A stretch of 64,000 nt of DNA, taken from Teredinibacter turnerae. GTDB lineage: Bacteria; Pseudomonadota; Gammaproteobacteria; Pseudomonadales; Cellvibrionaceae. The position numbers and the translations under genes are program-made. This document shows, in pieces, positions 42,947 to 51,791 of this stretch. Position 1 is the first letter of the stretch. Every line of letters begins with the position of its first letter. The DNA lies in assembly GCF_037935975.1 (NCBI RefSeq), contig NZ_CP149817.1, forward strand, positions 4,898,001 to 4,962,000, read 5' to 3'. The notes under the pieces were generated by a model that saw only the letters and a list, made by a program, of their open reading frames with translations, made no database searches and had not been told where the DNA came from.

Positions 42947-43809
42947 TACAGGTTCCCCATTAAAGATACGTACCAGCCGGTTTGCTCAGGTGCACCGGCT
43001 ATCGAACCTAAATCCAGATAGGCCGCAGTGATATTGACCCGCTTGTTAGGGAACCAGGCAATAAACGCATCCTGCCAGGCCTGTTCACCCAGGCCCAGAT
43101 TATCCGGCTTCTGACGATATTCGTAGCCCAATGCCCAATTGGGAGAGAGAAACAGCGCAGTAGACGCTTCAAGTTGAAAAGTATCGGCGGTACTCAACGT
43201 ATGATCGCGGCGTCCAAACCCCAGCAAACCCAACTGGTTTGCGCGAGTATTGCGCACACTTACATTCCAAAAAACATTGCGACCCAAAAGCGCCGCAAGG
43301 TGCAGTTTGCTGGCGGCGAGATAAAAATCGGTGCCGCTGTCTTCATCCGCGCCCAGCGCATACGCGACGGCGGAATCTAACAATTTTTTATGCTGCACAC
43401 CGAGCGACACCTGTGGCCAGCGGCTGTAAACAATATCGCCATACAGACGAATTTTTGCAGAGATAATATCTTGCGATATATCCGTTTTGAGCGCCGGAAC
43501 TTCAAATGTCTGGCGCGCGTAGGATACTTCGACGCGATCAAAAAAATTCGCCTGCAAACCGCAGACGTCGAGCTGATAGTCGGTGACGTCTGCGCGGCTG
43601 CAAAAGCCACTCGCACTCCAGCTGTTTTCTGTTGCGTAACCCGCAAGTTGCGCCCACGGCACAATTCCGCCGCCGCCAGCACCTTCCACTTGGGAAACCC
43701 CCGGCGTGGCTAATAATTTACCGCCCGCGATTGCCTGTGCACTGGAAACCAAGCCAGCAATGACCACACTGACCAGCGCAGCTCTACGCGTGTTTACGGG
43801 GATTTTCAT
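42946..43809 (-). CDS. DUF3034-family protein
   Basis: A 287-residue exported protein. The signal peptide ends near AQAIAGG (about residue 28). The mature protein starts with GKLLATPGVSQVEGAGGGGIVPWAQLAGYAT, a DUF3034 signature (in parts), and then shows alternating amphipathic strands (SRWPQVSLGVQHKK, SPNWALGYEYRQKP, RVNITAAYLDLG) ending in YVSLMGNL, suggesting an outer-membrane beta-barrel. Function of the family is not known. Its start lies 26 bp inside the end of the EAL gene and its stop overlaps the globin gene, so it is part of one operon. Confidence 0.85.
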   Translation of the reverse strand: MKIPVNTRRAALVSVVIAGLVSSAQAIAGGKLLATPGVSQVEGAGGGGIVPWAQLAGYATENSWSASGFCSRADVTDYQLDVCGLQANFFDRVEVSYARQTFEVPALKTDISQDIISAKIRLYGDIVYSRWPQVSLGVQHKKLLDSAVAYALGADEDSGTDFYLAASKLHLAALLGRNVFWNVSVRNTRANQLGLLGFGRRDHTLSTADTFQLEASTALFLSPNWALGYEYRQKPDNLGLGEQAWQDAFIAWFPNKRVNITAAYLDLGSIAGAPEQTGWYVSLMGNL

Positions 43810-46096
43810 GATCTAGCAACCAGGGTCGAACAGCGTCAACAGAAAGTGGTTTGGACAGGTAATACCCTTGAATGTAATCGCAGCCCATCTCTCGCAACAG
43901 TTGTTGTGTTGCCAGGTTTTCCACCCCCTCGGCCACCACACTCAAGCCCAGGTTGTGGCCGAGATCGATAGTGGAGCGCACGATCATCTGATCGGTGTCC
44001 GACTCATCTAATTTGAGAATAAAGCTTTTATCGATTTTTAATTCGTGGATGGGCAGTTGCTTTAATTTGCCCAACGAGGACTGGCCAATACCATAGTCAT
44101 CAACCGACAGCGTGTAGCCCGCATCGCGCAACTGCTGCATTAAGGCAACACCGCGCTCCTCATTGCTCATTAAATCCCGCTCGGTAAGTTCGAGTGTGAT
44201 AAAACGCGCGTCTACCCCGTGGCGTTGGGTGCTGGCCTGCAAGCGATCGAAGAATTCCGGATGCATTAAATCCTGCGCCGAAATATTTATCGCGACTTGA
44301 ATACCAATGCCCTCCTGCTTCCAGGCAGCCAGCTGCGCCAGTACAGAATCGATCACCCAGTGAGTGAGTTCCAAAATCAAACCGGCTCGCTCGGCCAGCT
44401 CGATAAAAATATCCGGCGGCACAAATCCGGTTTTAGGGCGGACCCAGCGTATCAACGCCTCTAGTTTTTCAATACGATTATTCGCCAGGTTCATTTTTGG
44501 CTGATAATTCATAAACAACTGGCCGTCGTTGGCGTTAAGTGCAACTTTTAAATCCTCCACCATGGACAGCCGTTCCATGTGAGCTTCGTCTTCCCCTGCC
44601 TGATAGTAACGCACCGATAAACCCTGTTTGCGTGCGTTATCCAACGCAATCTGGGTGCGACGGACCAGCGTTTTTCCACTGTTGCCATCTTCGGGAAATC
44701 GGCATACACCAACACTAAAGCTAACGTATAGATTCAGCCCATGAAAAATAACCGGTTCGCCGAGTTGATCCAGGATTTCCGCGAGTTTTTCAGCACAGGG
44801 CACCTCTTTCGGACATACCGCCAGCGAGAGGAATACATCACCTTCCAGCCGACCGTGTTTTGCCAGGTTCCCGCCGAACAAGCGACGCAGGCGGTCGGCT
44901 ATTTCTTTTAAGCAGGCATCTCCCGCATCGAAACCCAGGTTGTCGTTAATACCCTGCAAATCCCGCAGCTGCAGTGCAAACAAATAAAAGGGTTGCTGGT
45001 CTTTTACCACCAGATCGATGGCTTGCAACAGGGTATCGCGGTTCATTAGCCCGGTAAGCAAATCGTGCTGTGCCTGGTACAGAATGTGCGCTTCGCGGTT
45101 TTTAATCTCGCCCACCATGTCGTTGTAAGCATGGAGCAGTTCGCGAATTTCTTTGCTGCCGCCTTTAATCTCGATCTGGCTATTAACGTCCCCACCGGCG
45201 AACCGGCGCACTTTAATTGCGAGGCGAGCAAGGGGCACAGTGAGGTTGTTGACCAGCAGTATACTCACCACCAAACCCAGCGCGACTATGGCAAAAGCAA
45301 TGATAATGGTGGTTAGCACCAGGCGGTCGAAACTGTAGTAGATCCCGGTAAGATCGTCGCTGAGCACCACCGACACGGTCTGCCCACGCACCGACGGAAT
45401 CTGGCGTTGGTTGTTGGCGAACTTCGGCCGAATCCAAAACCCCCAGCTGCGCTCTACCTCATTCAGGCTGCGGTGAATGGCTGCGGTGTCGCCGGCGAGT
45501 GAACTGACCAGAACCCGGTTGTCGTGATAAAACGTAATATCCAGCTCTGTCAGCGCTTTTAGCTGGCGCGCGTCATTTTCGTCAATCTCGAACCCTACGA
45601 TGGCATAGGCGATTGTGACTGGCGCGCGTACAGGCAGAGCAATCACCTGATAAAGGCGGCCGTCGGACTCAGCAAAAACCGTGACTCCGACCTGCTGTAC
45701 CAGGCTGGCGACCAGCCCTTCAAGACTGCGGTTATCAAACTCTGAGCCTTCCGTATGCGAAATAAGTACGCCATTGCGGTCACTGATTACCATCAGGTCT
45801 GCATCAATACGGCCAGCCTGGTTGGCCAGTGCACTGGCAATGGTGGACTGGTCCCGGGTCGCCACTGCCTGCTTAAACCCGTAGTCTGCAGTGAGTACCT
45901 GAGCCGCCGTCGACAACAGTTCCGCTCGGGTGGAGGAATACTGGCTGAACACCTGCGTGGCGCCATTGACGGTGATGCGTATGTGTTCCTGGGTATAGCG
46001 ACTGCTGAACCACCAAAAGCTACTGAGCACCAGAGCACAGGTGACAAGCACCAGCCCGATGCACAGTGCGATTACCTGATGACTCAACTTATTCAC
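43784..46096 (-). CDS. Membrane GGDEF-EAL protein, probable c-di-GMP phosphodiesterase
   Basis: A 770-residue inner-membrane protein. TM1 (~8-30), a ~225-residue periplasmic sensor domain (double-Cache-like pattern), TM2 (~258-283), a HAMP domain (~285-335), a GGDEF domain (~345-500) and an EAL domain (~515-765). The GGDEF signature is degenerate (GRLEGDVF), so diguanylate cyclase activity is unlikely. The EAL domain keeps the catalytic set: LEALIRW, NISAQD, LELTERD, VDDYGIG, KIDKSF and AEGVEN, so phosphodiesterase activity is expected. It is preceded by a cupredoxin-like gene (3-bp gap) and followed by DUF3034 and a globin, hinting at a redox- or gas-related signal. Confidence 0.9.
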   Translation of the reverse strand: MNKLSHQVIALCIGLVLVTCALVLSSFWWFSSRYTQEHIRITVNGATQVFSQYSSTRAELLSTAAQVLTADYGFKQAVATRDQSTIASALANQAGRIDADLMVISDRNGVLISHTEGSEFDNRSLEGLVASLVQQVGVTVFAESDGRLYQVIALPVRAPVTIAYAIVGFEIDENDARQLKALTELDITFYHDNRVLVSSLAGDTAAIHRSLNEVERSWGFWIRPKFANNQRQIPSVRGQTVSVVLSDDLTGIYYSFDRLVLTTIIIAFAIVALGLVVSILLVNNLTVPLARLAIKVRRFAGGDVNSQIEIKGGSKEIRELLHAYNDMVGEIKNREAHILYQAQHDLLTGLMNRDTLLQAIDLVVKDQQPFYLFALQLRDLQGINDNLGFDAGDACLKEIADRLRRLFGGNLAKHGRLEGDVFLSLAVCPKEVPCAEKLAEILDQLGEPVIFHGLNLYVSFSVGVCRFPEDGNSGKTLVRRTQIALDNARKQGLSVRYYQAGEDEAHMERLSMVEDLKVALNANDGQLFMNYQPKMNLANNRIEKLEALIRWVRPKTGFVPPDIFIELAERAGLILELTHWVIDSVLAQLAAWKQEGIGIQVAINISAQDLMHPEFFDRLQASTQRHGVDARFITLELTERDLMSNEERGVALMQQLRDAGYTLSVDDYGIGQSSLGKLKQLPIHELKIDKSFILKLDESDTDQMIVRSTIDLGHNLGLSVVAEGVENLATQQLLREMGCDYIQGYYLSKPLSVDAVRPWLLDHENPRKHA

Positions 46097-46099
46097 AAC

Positions 46100-46738
46100 T
46101 TAAGGTGCTCCAAATCGATCCCCGAATGTATCTCGGGGCGCTGGCTGAGTGGTGTGAACCATAATCGTGTGCGTTGTTTCAGCGTCGAGCACGTGTCGCG
46201 CGCGCACCTCTGGACCACCACGTTGCAGCGGGTGCCATACATACACATGCCCGGGTATTTCATCGACATCAAAATAGACCTCGCCAGCGTCGGTGGTCAT
46301 TGCACTGGGTCCCTCGGCCACATAGATGTACCCCACCATCGAATCGTGAATATTACAGCCCAGCAGCACCACACCAGCGGTGTCGAATACCACCGGATGT
46401 TTGGGCTTGCCGGCGTACAGTTTTAGCTCGAATGTTTTCGCCGGCGAAAATGAATAGACGTGATGCCGGATATTGTCGCTGTTCGGGAAGCTGACCGCTC
46501 GACCCCGCTGTACCAAAAGCAACTCGGGCACGAAGCGCTTGTCTACCTGATCCATAACCGCCGGTTGACCAGCAACGAGCGGTGCCTGAACGCCGGGCAG
46601 CTCAACAATCGCACCGCTGAGTGGCCGCATCTGCGCATCGACGACCTTTATCGTTACGCGTGAATTGGCGGCAACCGCCGGATGTGCGAGCATGGAGGCT
46701 AAAATTAGCAGCGCAGGAAGCGCCCACCGCGAAACCAT
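46100..46738 (-). CDS. Cupredoxin-like periplasmic protein ('methylamine utilization'-type)
   Basis: A 212-residue exported protein. The start at 46738 (MVSRWALPALL) gives a signal peptide cut after AVAA; an upstream ATG at 46837 does not. After an Ig-like strand region (KVVDAQMRPLSGAIVELPG) comes a cupredoxin fold: RAVSFPNSDNIRHHVYSFS (first copper His), VLLGCNIHDSMVGYIYVAE (Cys-x2-His-x2-Met set) and a final strand pair. These match type I copper sites, so electron carriage or copper sensing is likely. Often annotated as methylamine utilization protein by similarity, without evidence for that role. First gene of the operon. Confidence 0.8.
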   Translation of the reverse strand: MVSRWALPALLILASMLAHPAVAANSRVTIKVVDAQMRPLSGAIVELPGVQAPLVAGQPAVMDQVDKRFVPELLLVQRGRAVSFPNSDNIRHHVYSFSPAKTFELKLYAGKPKHPVVFDTAGVVLLGCNIHDSMVGYIYVAEGPSAMTTDAGEVYFDVDEIPGHVYVWHPLQRGGPEVRARHVLDAETTHTIMVHTTQPAPRDTFGDRFGAP

Positions 46739-46828
46739 AAATACAACCTGTGTTAGAACGACAAAAATGCCCCGGTTAAGTATGGTCACCGAGCACCAAT
46801 AATTCAAAACCTCGAATAAAAAAGCACC

Positions 46829-47743
46829 ATGAATCAATGTTTTACTTCTATTCGGTATATGGCCTTACTAACGCTGGCACTGCTCGCGCTCGCCGGTAAT
46901 TCGTTACTCTGCCGCGCCGCCTTACTGACGTTTCACACAGACCCCGCCCTGTTCACCGGATTGCGCATAGCATCCGGCTGTGTCGCGCTCGCCTTGTTGG
47001 TCTGGCTTACGCAACGCAAACAAGCGACCGCGACCCACAAAAGCGCGGCAGCATACACGCTTTTGTCGGCATCTGTGCTCTACCTCTACTTTCTGGGCTT
47101 TTCCTACGCGTATATCACACTGGATAGCGGCACTGGCGCATTGGTCCTTTTTGGGTGTGTGCAATTAACTATGAGTGTTGCCAGCCTCTGGCGCGGCCAG
47201 CGACTGCACCTGACCCAATGGGTGGGAATGAGCCTCGCTATGGGCGGGCTCTATTTGCTGGTAGCTAGGGGTATCAGTGGCGGCGAATGGCACGGCTACG
47301 CATTTATGGCAGCCGCAGGACTGGGCTGGGGTATTTATACCCTGCTTGGGCGCAATTCACTGGCACCCGTGCGGGACACCTGCCGGAACTTTTTCGCCTG
47401 CCTGCCCCTATGCGGCCTGTCGTTCGCTGCGTTGCTAGGTTTTGGCTACCCGCTGGAGTGGCAATGGCACTGGGGAAGCGTGTTGGCCGTCTTGTCTGGA
47501 GCCATAACCTCGGCCCTGGGGTACGCGCTGTGGTTTTACGTCGTACGCGATTTGGATCGCGCCAGCGCCGGAATATGCCAGCTCACGGTGCCGCTGCTGG
47601 CCGCTGGCGGCGGTGCATTACTCCTCGGAGAGCCTTTCACCGCGACGATGTTAGCTGGTGCGCTGCTTATACTCGGAGGCGTACTCCTCAGCCTGCTAAC
47701 AGCCCCCAGGCGCCACGCCACAAACGCAGCCCCTGAGTCGTGA
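46829..47743 (+). CDS. EamA/DMT-family transporter
   Basis: A 304-residue inner-membrane protein with about ten helices in two EamA repeats (~8-140 and ~150-290). Motifs: ALAGNSLLCRAAL at the N-terminus, FTGLRIASGCVALALLVW, AAAGLGWGIYTLLGR in the second half, and GAITSALGYALWFYVVRDL then LTVPLLAAGGGALLLGEPF. It probably exports a metabolite or amino acid; members cannot be assigned from sequence. It is divergent from the cupredoxin-type gene, with about 90 bp between the chosen starts. Confidence 0.9.
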   Translation: MNQCFTSIRYMALLTLALLALAGNSLLCRAALLTFHTDPALFTGLRIASGCVALALLVWLTQRKQATATHKSAAAYTLLSASVLYLYFLGFSYAYITLDSGTGALVLFGCVQLTMSVASLWRGQRLHLTQWVGMSLAMGGLYLLVARGISGGEWHGYAFMAAAGLGWGIYTLLGRNSLAPVRDTCRNFFACLPLCGLSFAALLGFGYPLEWQWHWGSVLAVLSGAITSALGYALWFYVVRDLDRASAGICQLTVPLLAAGGGALLLGEPFTATMLAGALLILGGVLLSLLTAPRRHATNAAPES

Positions 47744-47970
47744 ACTAACCCCGCCCCGCAGACTCTGAGACCGTGCTCAGGTTTTGCCCAACCCAATGCA
47801 TGAGGTACTATTGCCGCGACAGTCACGACAGTCGGCGCATTAACTGTGTGCTATCGAAATCGCATCGCTTCGCGCTGATGTGTTCACTGCGGGGCTCACG
47901 AAAAAAACCAATAACAAAACAAGGTTCAGCCCAACCTAAACGAAATCCAACGTTACACACGAGGACGACG

Positions 47971-48381
47971 ATGAAAATAATAACGACGGTTGCTTTACTC
48001 TCTCTAATGCTCACATTCACTCAGGCTCAGGCCGCAAAACAAGCAGAACCATTTGAGATGAAGGTCGACAAGGTTACCCTGCTCAAGGGATTTATTTTGA
48101 AAGGGCTCGCCCTGGAAGCGACGGTAAAACAGGGCTGTATTGCCAGCCACGACATCTATCAGGTTTACCGCAATGGCAAAAAAGTCTACGAAACCAACAC
48201 CCAGATTCTCGACGTGGAAGGCCAGGAGGCCTATGAAGCCAGAGCCGGAGATCACACAAATTTTTATGCACCGGATGCCAAAGAAGGCCAGATTGTTGCC
48301 GGTGATGTGCTAAAAAGCACCGTGACCCACTGTAAGCCCGCAGCGGAACCAGCCCAACCAACAAAGGCCGCAAAATCCTGA
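47971..48381 (+). CDS. Secreted protein resembling EF-Tu domain 2
   Basis: A 136-residue protein. The start at 47971 follows GAGGACG and gives a signal peptide cut near AQAA (about residue 22). The mature sequence follows the beta-barrel pattern of translation-factor domain 2: EPFEMKVDKVTLLKGFILKG aligns with the PF-L-ED-VFSI-GRG stretch of EF-Tu, followed by TVKQGCIASHDIY (EF-Tu VERGIIKVGEEV), the VEGQEAYEARAGDH region (EF-Tu RAGENVG) and GQIVAGDVLK (ERGQVLAKP). Two Cys could form a disulfide. It has no GTP-binding domain. A translation-factor barrel in an exported protein is unexpected; function unknown. Confidence 0.7.
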   Translation: MKIITTVALLSLMLTFTQAQAAKQAEPFEMKVDKVTLLKGFILKGLALEATVKQGCIASHDIYQVYRNGKKVYETNTQILDVEGQEAYEARAGDHTNFYAPDAKEGQIVAGDVLKSTVTHCKPAAEPAQPTKAAKS

Positions 48382-48434
48382 GGCACCTACATGAGTGCAT
48401 TGAGGGTGGTTGCTTGCCATCCTCACCTTCCCGC

Positions 48435-48456
48435 AGGCCGCACAGTGGTGCGGCCT
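48435..48456 (+). terminator. GC-rich hairpin after the secreted EF-Tu-like gene
   Basis: AGGCCGCAC-AGTG-GTGCGGCCT, a perfect 9-bp stem 54 bp after the stop, without a T run. It probably protects or ends the transcript. Confidence 0.55.
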
Positions 48457-48480
48457 TAGACTAACCCGACACAGGCTTTT

Positions 48481-48909
48481 ATGTTCCGCGTTTTCAGCTC
48501 AATGACCGTCTGCCTGTTCGGCTTTATTCTCTGGGTGATTTACCTCGCCAATACGGGCAGCCACAACCCGCTGCTCGCTCTGGTTCAACAGATGCCCTAC
48601 GGAGATAAGATCGGCCACCTGTGTTTGTTTGGCTCACTGAATTTTTTCGCCATACTCGGGCTGCGATTTCACCGTATCCGCTACCGAAAACTGCGCATTT
48701 ACACAGCAACGGCTGCGCTTGCGGTATTCGTGTTAGGAGAAGAAATTACCCAACTCGCCAACCCGCTGCGCACCTTCGACTGGCTTGATCTCAGTGCCGA
48801 CGCACTGGGAATGACCCTGGCCAACCTGGCCGCCTGGGGCGTACAGTGCCGGCTTACGGCCAGCACATCAAAAGCCATGCCCCCAGAGGGGGTCGGGTAT
48901 GGCCCCTGA
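48481..48909 (+). CDS. VanZ-like membrane protein
   Basis: A 142-residue protein with about four membrane helices and the VanZ-type pattern: an N-terminal helix, GDKIGHLCLFGSLNFFAILG (the conserved DK-GH-FG), a third helix ending VLGEEITQLANPLRTFDWLDLSAD (in parts) with the conserved E-x-Q and D-x-D, then GMTLANLAAW. Named after the teicoplanin-resistance protein, but most members have no tested role. The stop overlaps the next gene by 11 bp. Confidence 0.85.
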   Translation: MFRVFSSMTVCLFGFILWVIYLANTGSHNPLLALVQQMPYGDKIGHLCLFGSLNFFAILGLRFHRIRYRKLRIYTATAALAVFVLGEEITQLANPLRTFDWLDLSADALGMTLANLAAWGVQCRLTASTSKAMPPEGVGYGP

Positions 48910-49423
48910 CCGAATAGTCCGAAGAGGGGCAAATGTTACGGCAAGATTCCACGCCCGCCGGGGTGCGGCCTGTACGGCGTTGGCGGCACTGTTCTGGGTG
49001 ACATCGACTTTCGCAGCGGATGCCACGCTGTCAAACGCACCGCCCTCTCGCCTGGAGCGGCTGTATTTACAACATGCTGCACCGCTGAGCGGCAAATACA
49101 CAGCCAAAAACATCGCCGTTGTTATGTTGTTTGCCCGCCATGCCCAGGAAAAGCGGTTGCCCGCTTTACGCGCCCAGCTTGCACACGATCTGCTCCCTAT
49201 TTTTTCCCAGGAACCGGACTTGTTCGTCGACCAACTGAAACAGCTGCCTAGTTTGACCCAACCAGTGTGCGAACTCTTGGGCGCATTTGCGCAAACGCAA
49301 CGAGACCCAGAGCGCCATCGGCAGCTACCTCCACCGCTGACAGCAAAACTGCAGGACGCCCTACCCGAACAGCAGGCCCGCGCCTGCCTCGCGGAAGTAG
49401 ACAGGGCAAGCACACCATCTTAG
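48899..49423 (+). CDS. Hypothetical exported protein
   Basis: A 174-residue protein, no family recognised. An Arg-rich N-terminus, a hydrophobic stretch (ALAALFWVTSTFAAD, about residues 27-42) that looks like a signal peptide, then a helical mature part (ERLYLQHAAPL, NIAVVMLFARHAQEKR, LTAKLQDALPEQQARACL). It overlaps the VanZ-like gene by 11 bp and is probably cotranslated with it. The N-terminus is long for a signal peptide, so the true start could be an internal codon. Confidence 0.6.
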   Translation: MAPDRIVRRGANVTARFHARRGAACTALAALFWVTSTFAADATLSNAPPSRLERLYLQHAAPLSGKYTAKNIAVVMLFARHAQEKRLPALRAQLAHDLLPIFSQEPDLFVDQLKQLPSLTQPVCELLGAFAQTQRDPERHRQLPPPLTAKLQDALPEQQARACLAEVDRASTPS

Positions 49424-49554
49424 CCGAGTGCCTTTTAGCGCAATTGGGGCCAGGGCGATTGCGCAAACACCTGCCTTTTTAAGATAACCAGGTCTCATAT
49501 TTTCACACTGCTTTACCATGATCCCCGTTTGTTTTTTAAAACCCTGAGCTATTG

Positions 49555-49587
49555 CGCGATGTTGTTTTTAGAGCAAACAACATCGCG
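49555..49587. repeat. Perfect 13-bp inverted repeat upstream of the chitinase
   Basis: CGCGATGTTGTTT and AAACAACATCGCG pair perfectly with a seven-base loop. It lies about 130 bp after the hypothetical gene and 310 bp before the chitinase start, with no T run after it. It could be a transcript end or a protein-binding palindrome. Confidence 0.65.
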
Positions 49588-49701
49588 AAACCCTCCGCTT
49601 GACGCATAAATTCGCAAACAAGCGCTGTCCACTTCCAACATAAGTAAGCAATATCTATTACAAGTTACATATTAATAGTGCCTGGATATATACATGCAAT
49701 T

Positions 49702-49713
49702 GACAACGTTGTC
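49702..49713. promoter_or_regulatory. LacI-type operator palindrome 1 upstream of chitinase
   Basis: GACAACGTTGTC, a perfect 12-bp palindrome with the central CG typical of LacI-family operators, 185 bp before the chitinase start codon. A second identical copy follows 29 bp downstream, an integral near-three helical turns. Confidence 0.7.
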
Positions 49714-49730
49714 TCAGCGCAATACCGTCT

Positions 49731-49742
49731 GACAACGTTGTC
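49731..49742. promoter_or_regulatory. LacI-type operator palindrome 2 upstream of chitinase
   Basis: The second copy of GACAACGTTGTC, preceded by CT where the first has TT. Two identical palindromes in the promoter region of a chitinase gene suggest cooperative control by a LacI-type regulator of chitin or N-acetylglucosamine use; the regulator itself is not in the window. Confidence 0.7.
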
Positions 49743-49897
49743 TTTACTGGCGTTCCCCATTCTAAGTAGCGAACGACAAGAACCCAGCCGGGCTAGACGG
49801 CAAATATCGTAACTCAGGCGTTTTCGCCTGCTAAGTACCCAGCGCAGGTTGTGCAAGCGTTGCGGGCTCCCCCAACCTACCTTGAACAGAGGTCGAT

Positions 49898-51730
49898 ATG
49901 ACATATTTCAAGATGCTTTCAATCGTGATTGCCACTGCGGTAGTGGCGAACACCTACGCCGCGGACTGCGGCGGTCTCGATAATTGGTCCAGCGGCAGTG
50001 TGTACGTGGGCGGCAATCAGGTTCAATACAACGGCAACGCCTATCAGGCCAAATGGTGGACAACCAATGAAGATCCTGCCAGCAGCAGCGTTTGGCTCAA
50101 TCTGGGCCAGTGCGACGACGGCTCTACCGGCGGCAACCCCAATACAGGAAACTGTGCAGGGCTTAGCGTATGGAACAGCACCATCGCCTACGGCGGCGGA
50201 GATTACGCCATCTATGAGGGCGTTAAATACCGTGCGAACTGGTGGACTCAGGGCGACAACCCGGCGACGCAAAGCGGCCCAACCGGTTCTGGCCTGCCCT
50301 GGACAATGATCGAGGATTGCGAAGGCGATACTGGTGGCCCAGGCGAAAATTTGTCGCCAACAGCCTCTGTCAACGGTCCCTACACGGCACAGGTGCTTAC
50401 CGGTGTTCAGTTCAGCAGTGCTGGCTCCAGCGATCCCGATGGCACTATCGCCAGCTACTCATGGTCCTTCGGCGATGGTGCCACCAGCAACGCCGCCAAC
50501 CCGTCGCACAGCTATTCGCTTGCCGGAACCTACACGGTCAGCCTGACAGTCACCGACGATGGAGGCGCCGACAGCACCGCAACAACCTACGCTACGATCA
50601 CCAGTATCGATACGCTACCGCCATCCGGCGACAAAAAGGTGATTGGCTATTTCACAGAATGGGGCGTTTACGGGCGCAACTACCATGTGAAAAATCTCGT
50701 TACCAGTGGTTCCGCCGATCGTCTTACACACATTCTCTACAGCTTTGGCAATACCACCGGCGGCCTGTGCAGCGTGGGTGACACTTACGCCGCGTACGAC
50801 AAAGCCTACTCAGCGGCAGACAGTGTGGACGGCATTGCCGACACCTGGGATACCGGTGCCCTGCGCGGCAACTTCAATCAACTGCGCAAGCTGAAAGCTC
50901 AGTACCCCAACATTAAGGTGATCTGGAGTTTCGGTGGCTGGACATGGTCCGGTGGCTTCAGTGCCGCCGCCGCAAACCCGCAAGCCTTCGCCGAATCCTG
51001 TTATAACCTGGTGAACGACCCGCGCTGGGCGGGTGTATTCGACGGTATTGATATCGATTGGGAATACCCGAACGATTGTGGATTAAGCTGCGATAACAGC
51101 GGCTACGATTCCTACCGCAACCTGATGGCAGCATTGCGCACGCGCTTCGGCAATCAACTGGTCACCTCAGCTATCACCGCCAGTGCCAGTAAAATGGATT
51201 CGGCAGATTACGGCGGCGCAGCCCAATATCTAGATTTCTTCATGGTAATGACCTACGACTTCTTCGGCGCTTTCGCCGCCGCAGGCCCCACCGCACCACA
51301 TTCACCGTTATACGATTACCCAGGCATGCCAATCGCAGGTTTCTCATCGCACACCGGCATTCAAAAATTGAAAAGCCTGGGTGTACCGTCTGAGAAAATT
51401 TTGCTGGGCATCGGGTTTTACGGCCGCGGTTGGACCAATGTTGCGCAAGCCGCCCCCGGTGGCAGTGCTGGCGGCGCAGCACCAGGGACCTACGAGCAAG
51501 GCATTGAAGACTACAAAGTACTGAAAAATACCTGCCCCGCCAGCGGTACCATCGGCGGCACCGCTTACGCCTATTGCGGCGGCAACTGGTGGGGCTACGA
51601 CACACCCACCACCATTGCTGGCAAAATGAATTACGTAAACCAGCAAGACCTCGGCGGCGCATTTTTCTGGGAATTCAGCGGCGACACCGCGGACGGTGAA
51701 CTTATCCGCGCAATTTCTGACGGTCTTTAG
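49898..51730 (+). CDS. Modular GH18 chitinase (two CBM5/12-like, PKD, GH18)
   Basis: A 610-residue secreted enzyme. Signal peptide (~1-21, cut after NTYA). Two chitin-binding CBM5/12-like modules (~23-73 and ~85-150), each with flanking Cys and the aromatic AKWWT/ANWWT motif. A PKD domain (~155-245) with SSDPDGTIASYSWSFGDG. A GH18 catalytic barrel (~250-608) starting KKVIGYFTEWGVYGR, with the substrate strand IWSFGGWTWS, the catalytic FDGIDIDWEYP (DxDxE, Glu as acid), and FMVMTYDFFGAF with the Tyr and Asp that assist. It would cut chitin chains outside the cell and leave through the type II system encoded in this window. Two LacI-type palindromes lie upstream and a terminator follows. Confidence 0.95.
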   Translation: MTYFKMLSIVIATAVVANTYAADCGGLDNWSSGSVYVGGNQVQYNGNAYQAKWWTTNEDPASSSVWLNLGQCDDGSTGGNPNTGNCAGLSVWNSTIAYGGGDYAIYEGVKYRANWWTQGDNPATQSGPTGSGLPWTMIEDCEGDTGGPGENLSPTASVNGPYTAQVLTGVQFSSAGSSDPDGTIASYSWSFGDGATSNAANPSHSYSLAGTYTVSLTVTDDGGADSTATTYATITSIDTLPPSGDKKVIGYFTEWGVYGRNYHVKNLVTSGSADRLTHILYSFGNTTGGLCSVGDTYAAYDKAYSAADSVDGIADTWDTGALRGNFNQLRKLKAQYPNIKVIWSFGGWTWSGGFSAAAANPQAFAESCYNLVNDPRWAGVFDGIDIDWEYPNDCGLSCDNSGYDSYRNLMAALRTRFGNQLVTSAITASASKMDSADYGGAAQYLDFFMVMTYDFFGAFAAAGPTAPHSPLYDYPGMPIAGFSSHTGIQKLKSLGVPSEKILLGIGFYGRGWTNVAQAAPGGSAGGAAPGTYEQGIEDYKVLKNTCPASGTIGGTAYAYCGGNWWGYDTPTTIAGKMNYVNQQDLGGAFFWEFSGDTADGELIRAISDGL

Positions 51731-51791
51731 TTCGCTGACAATTGTTCGCAAAGAATCGTTCGCAAATAAATTTACAACGTCGGTAAGCGAA

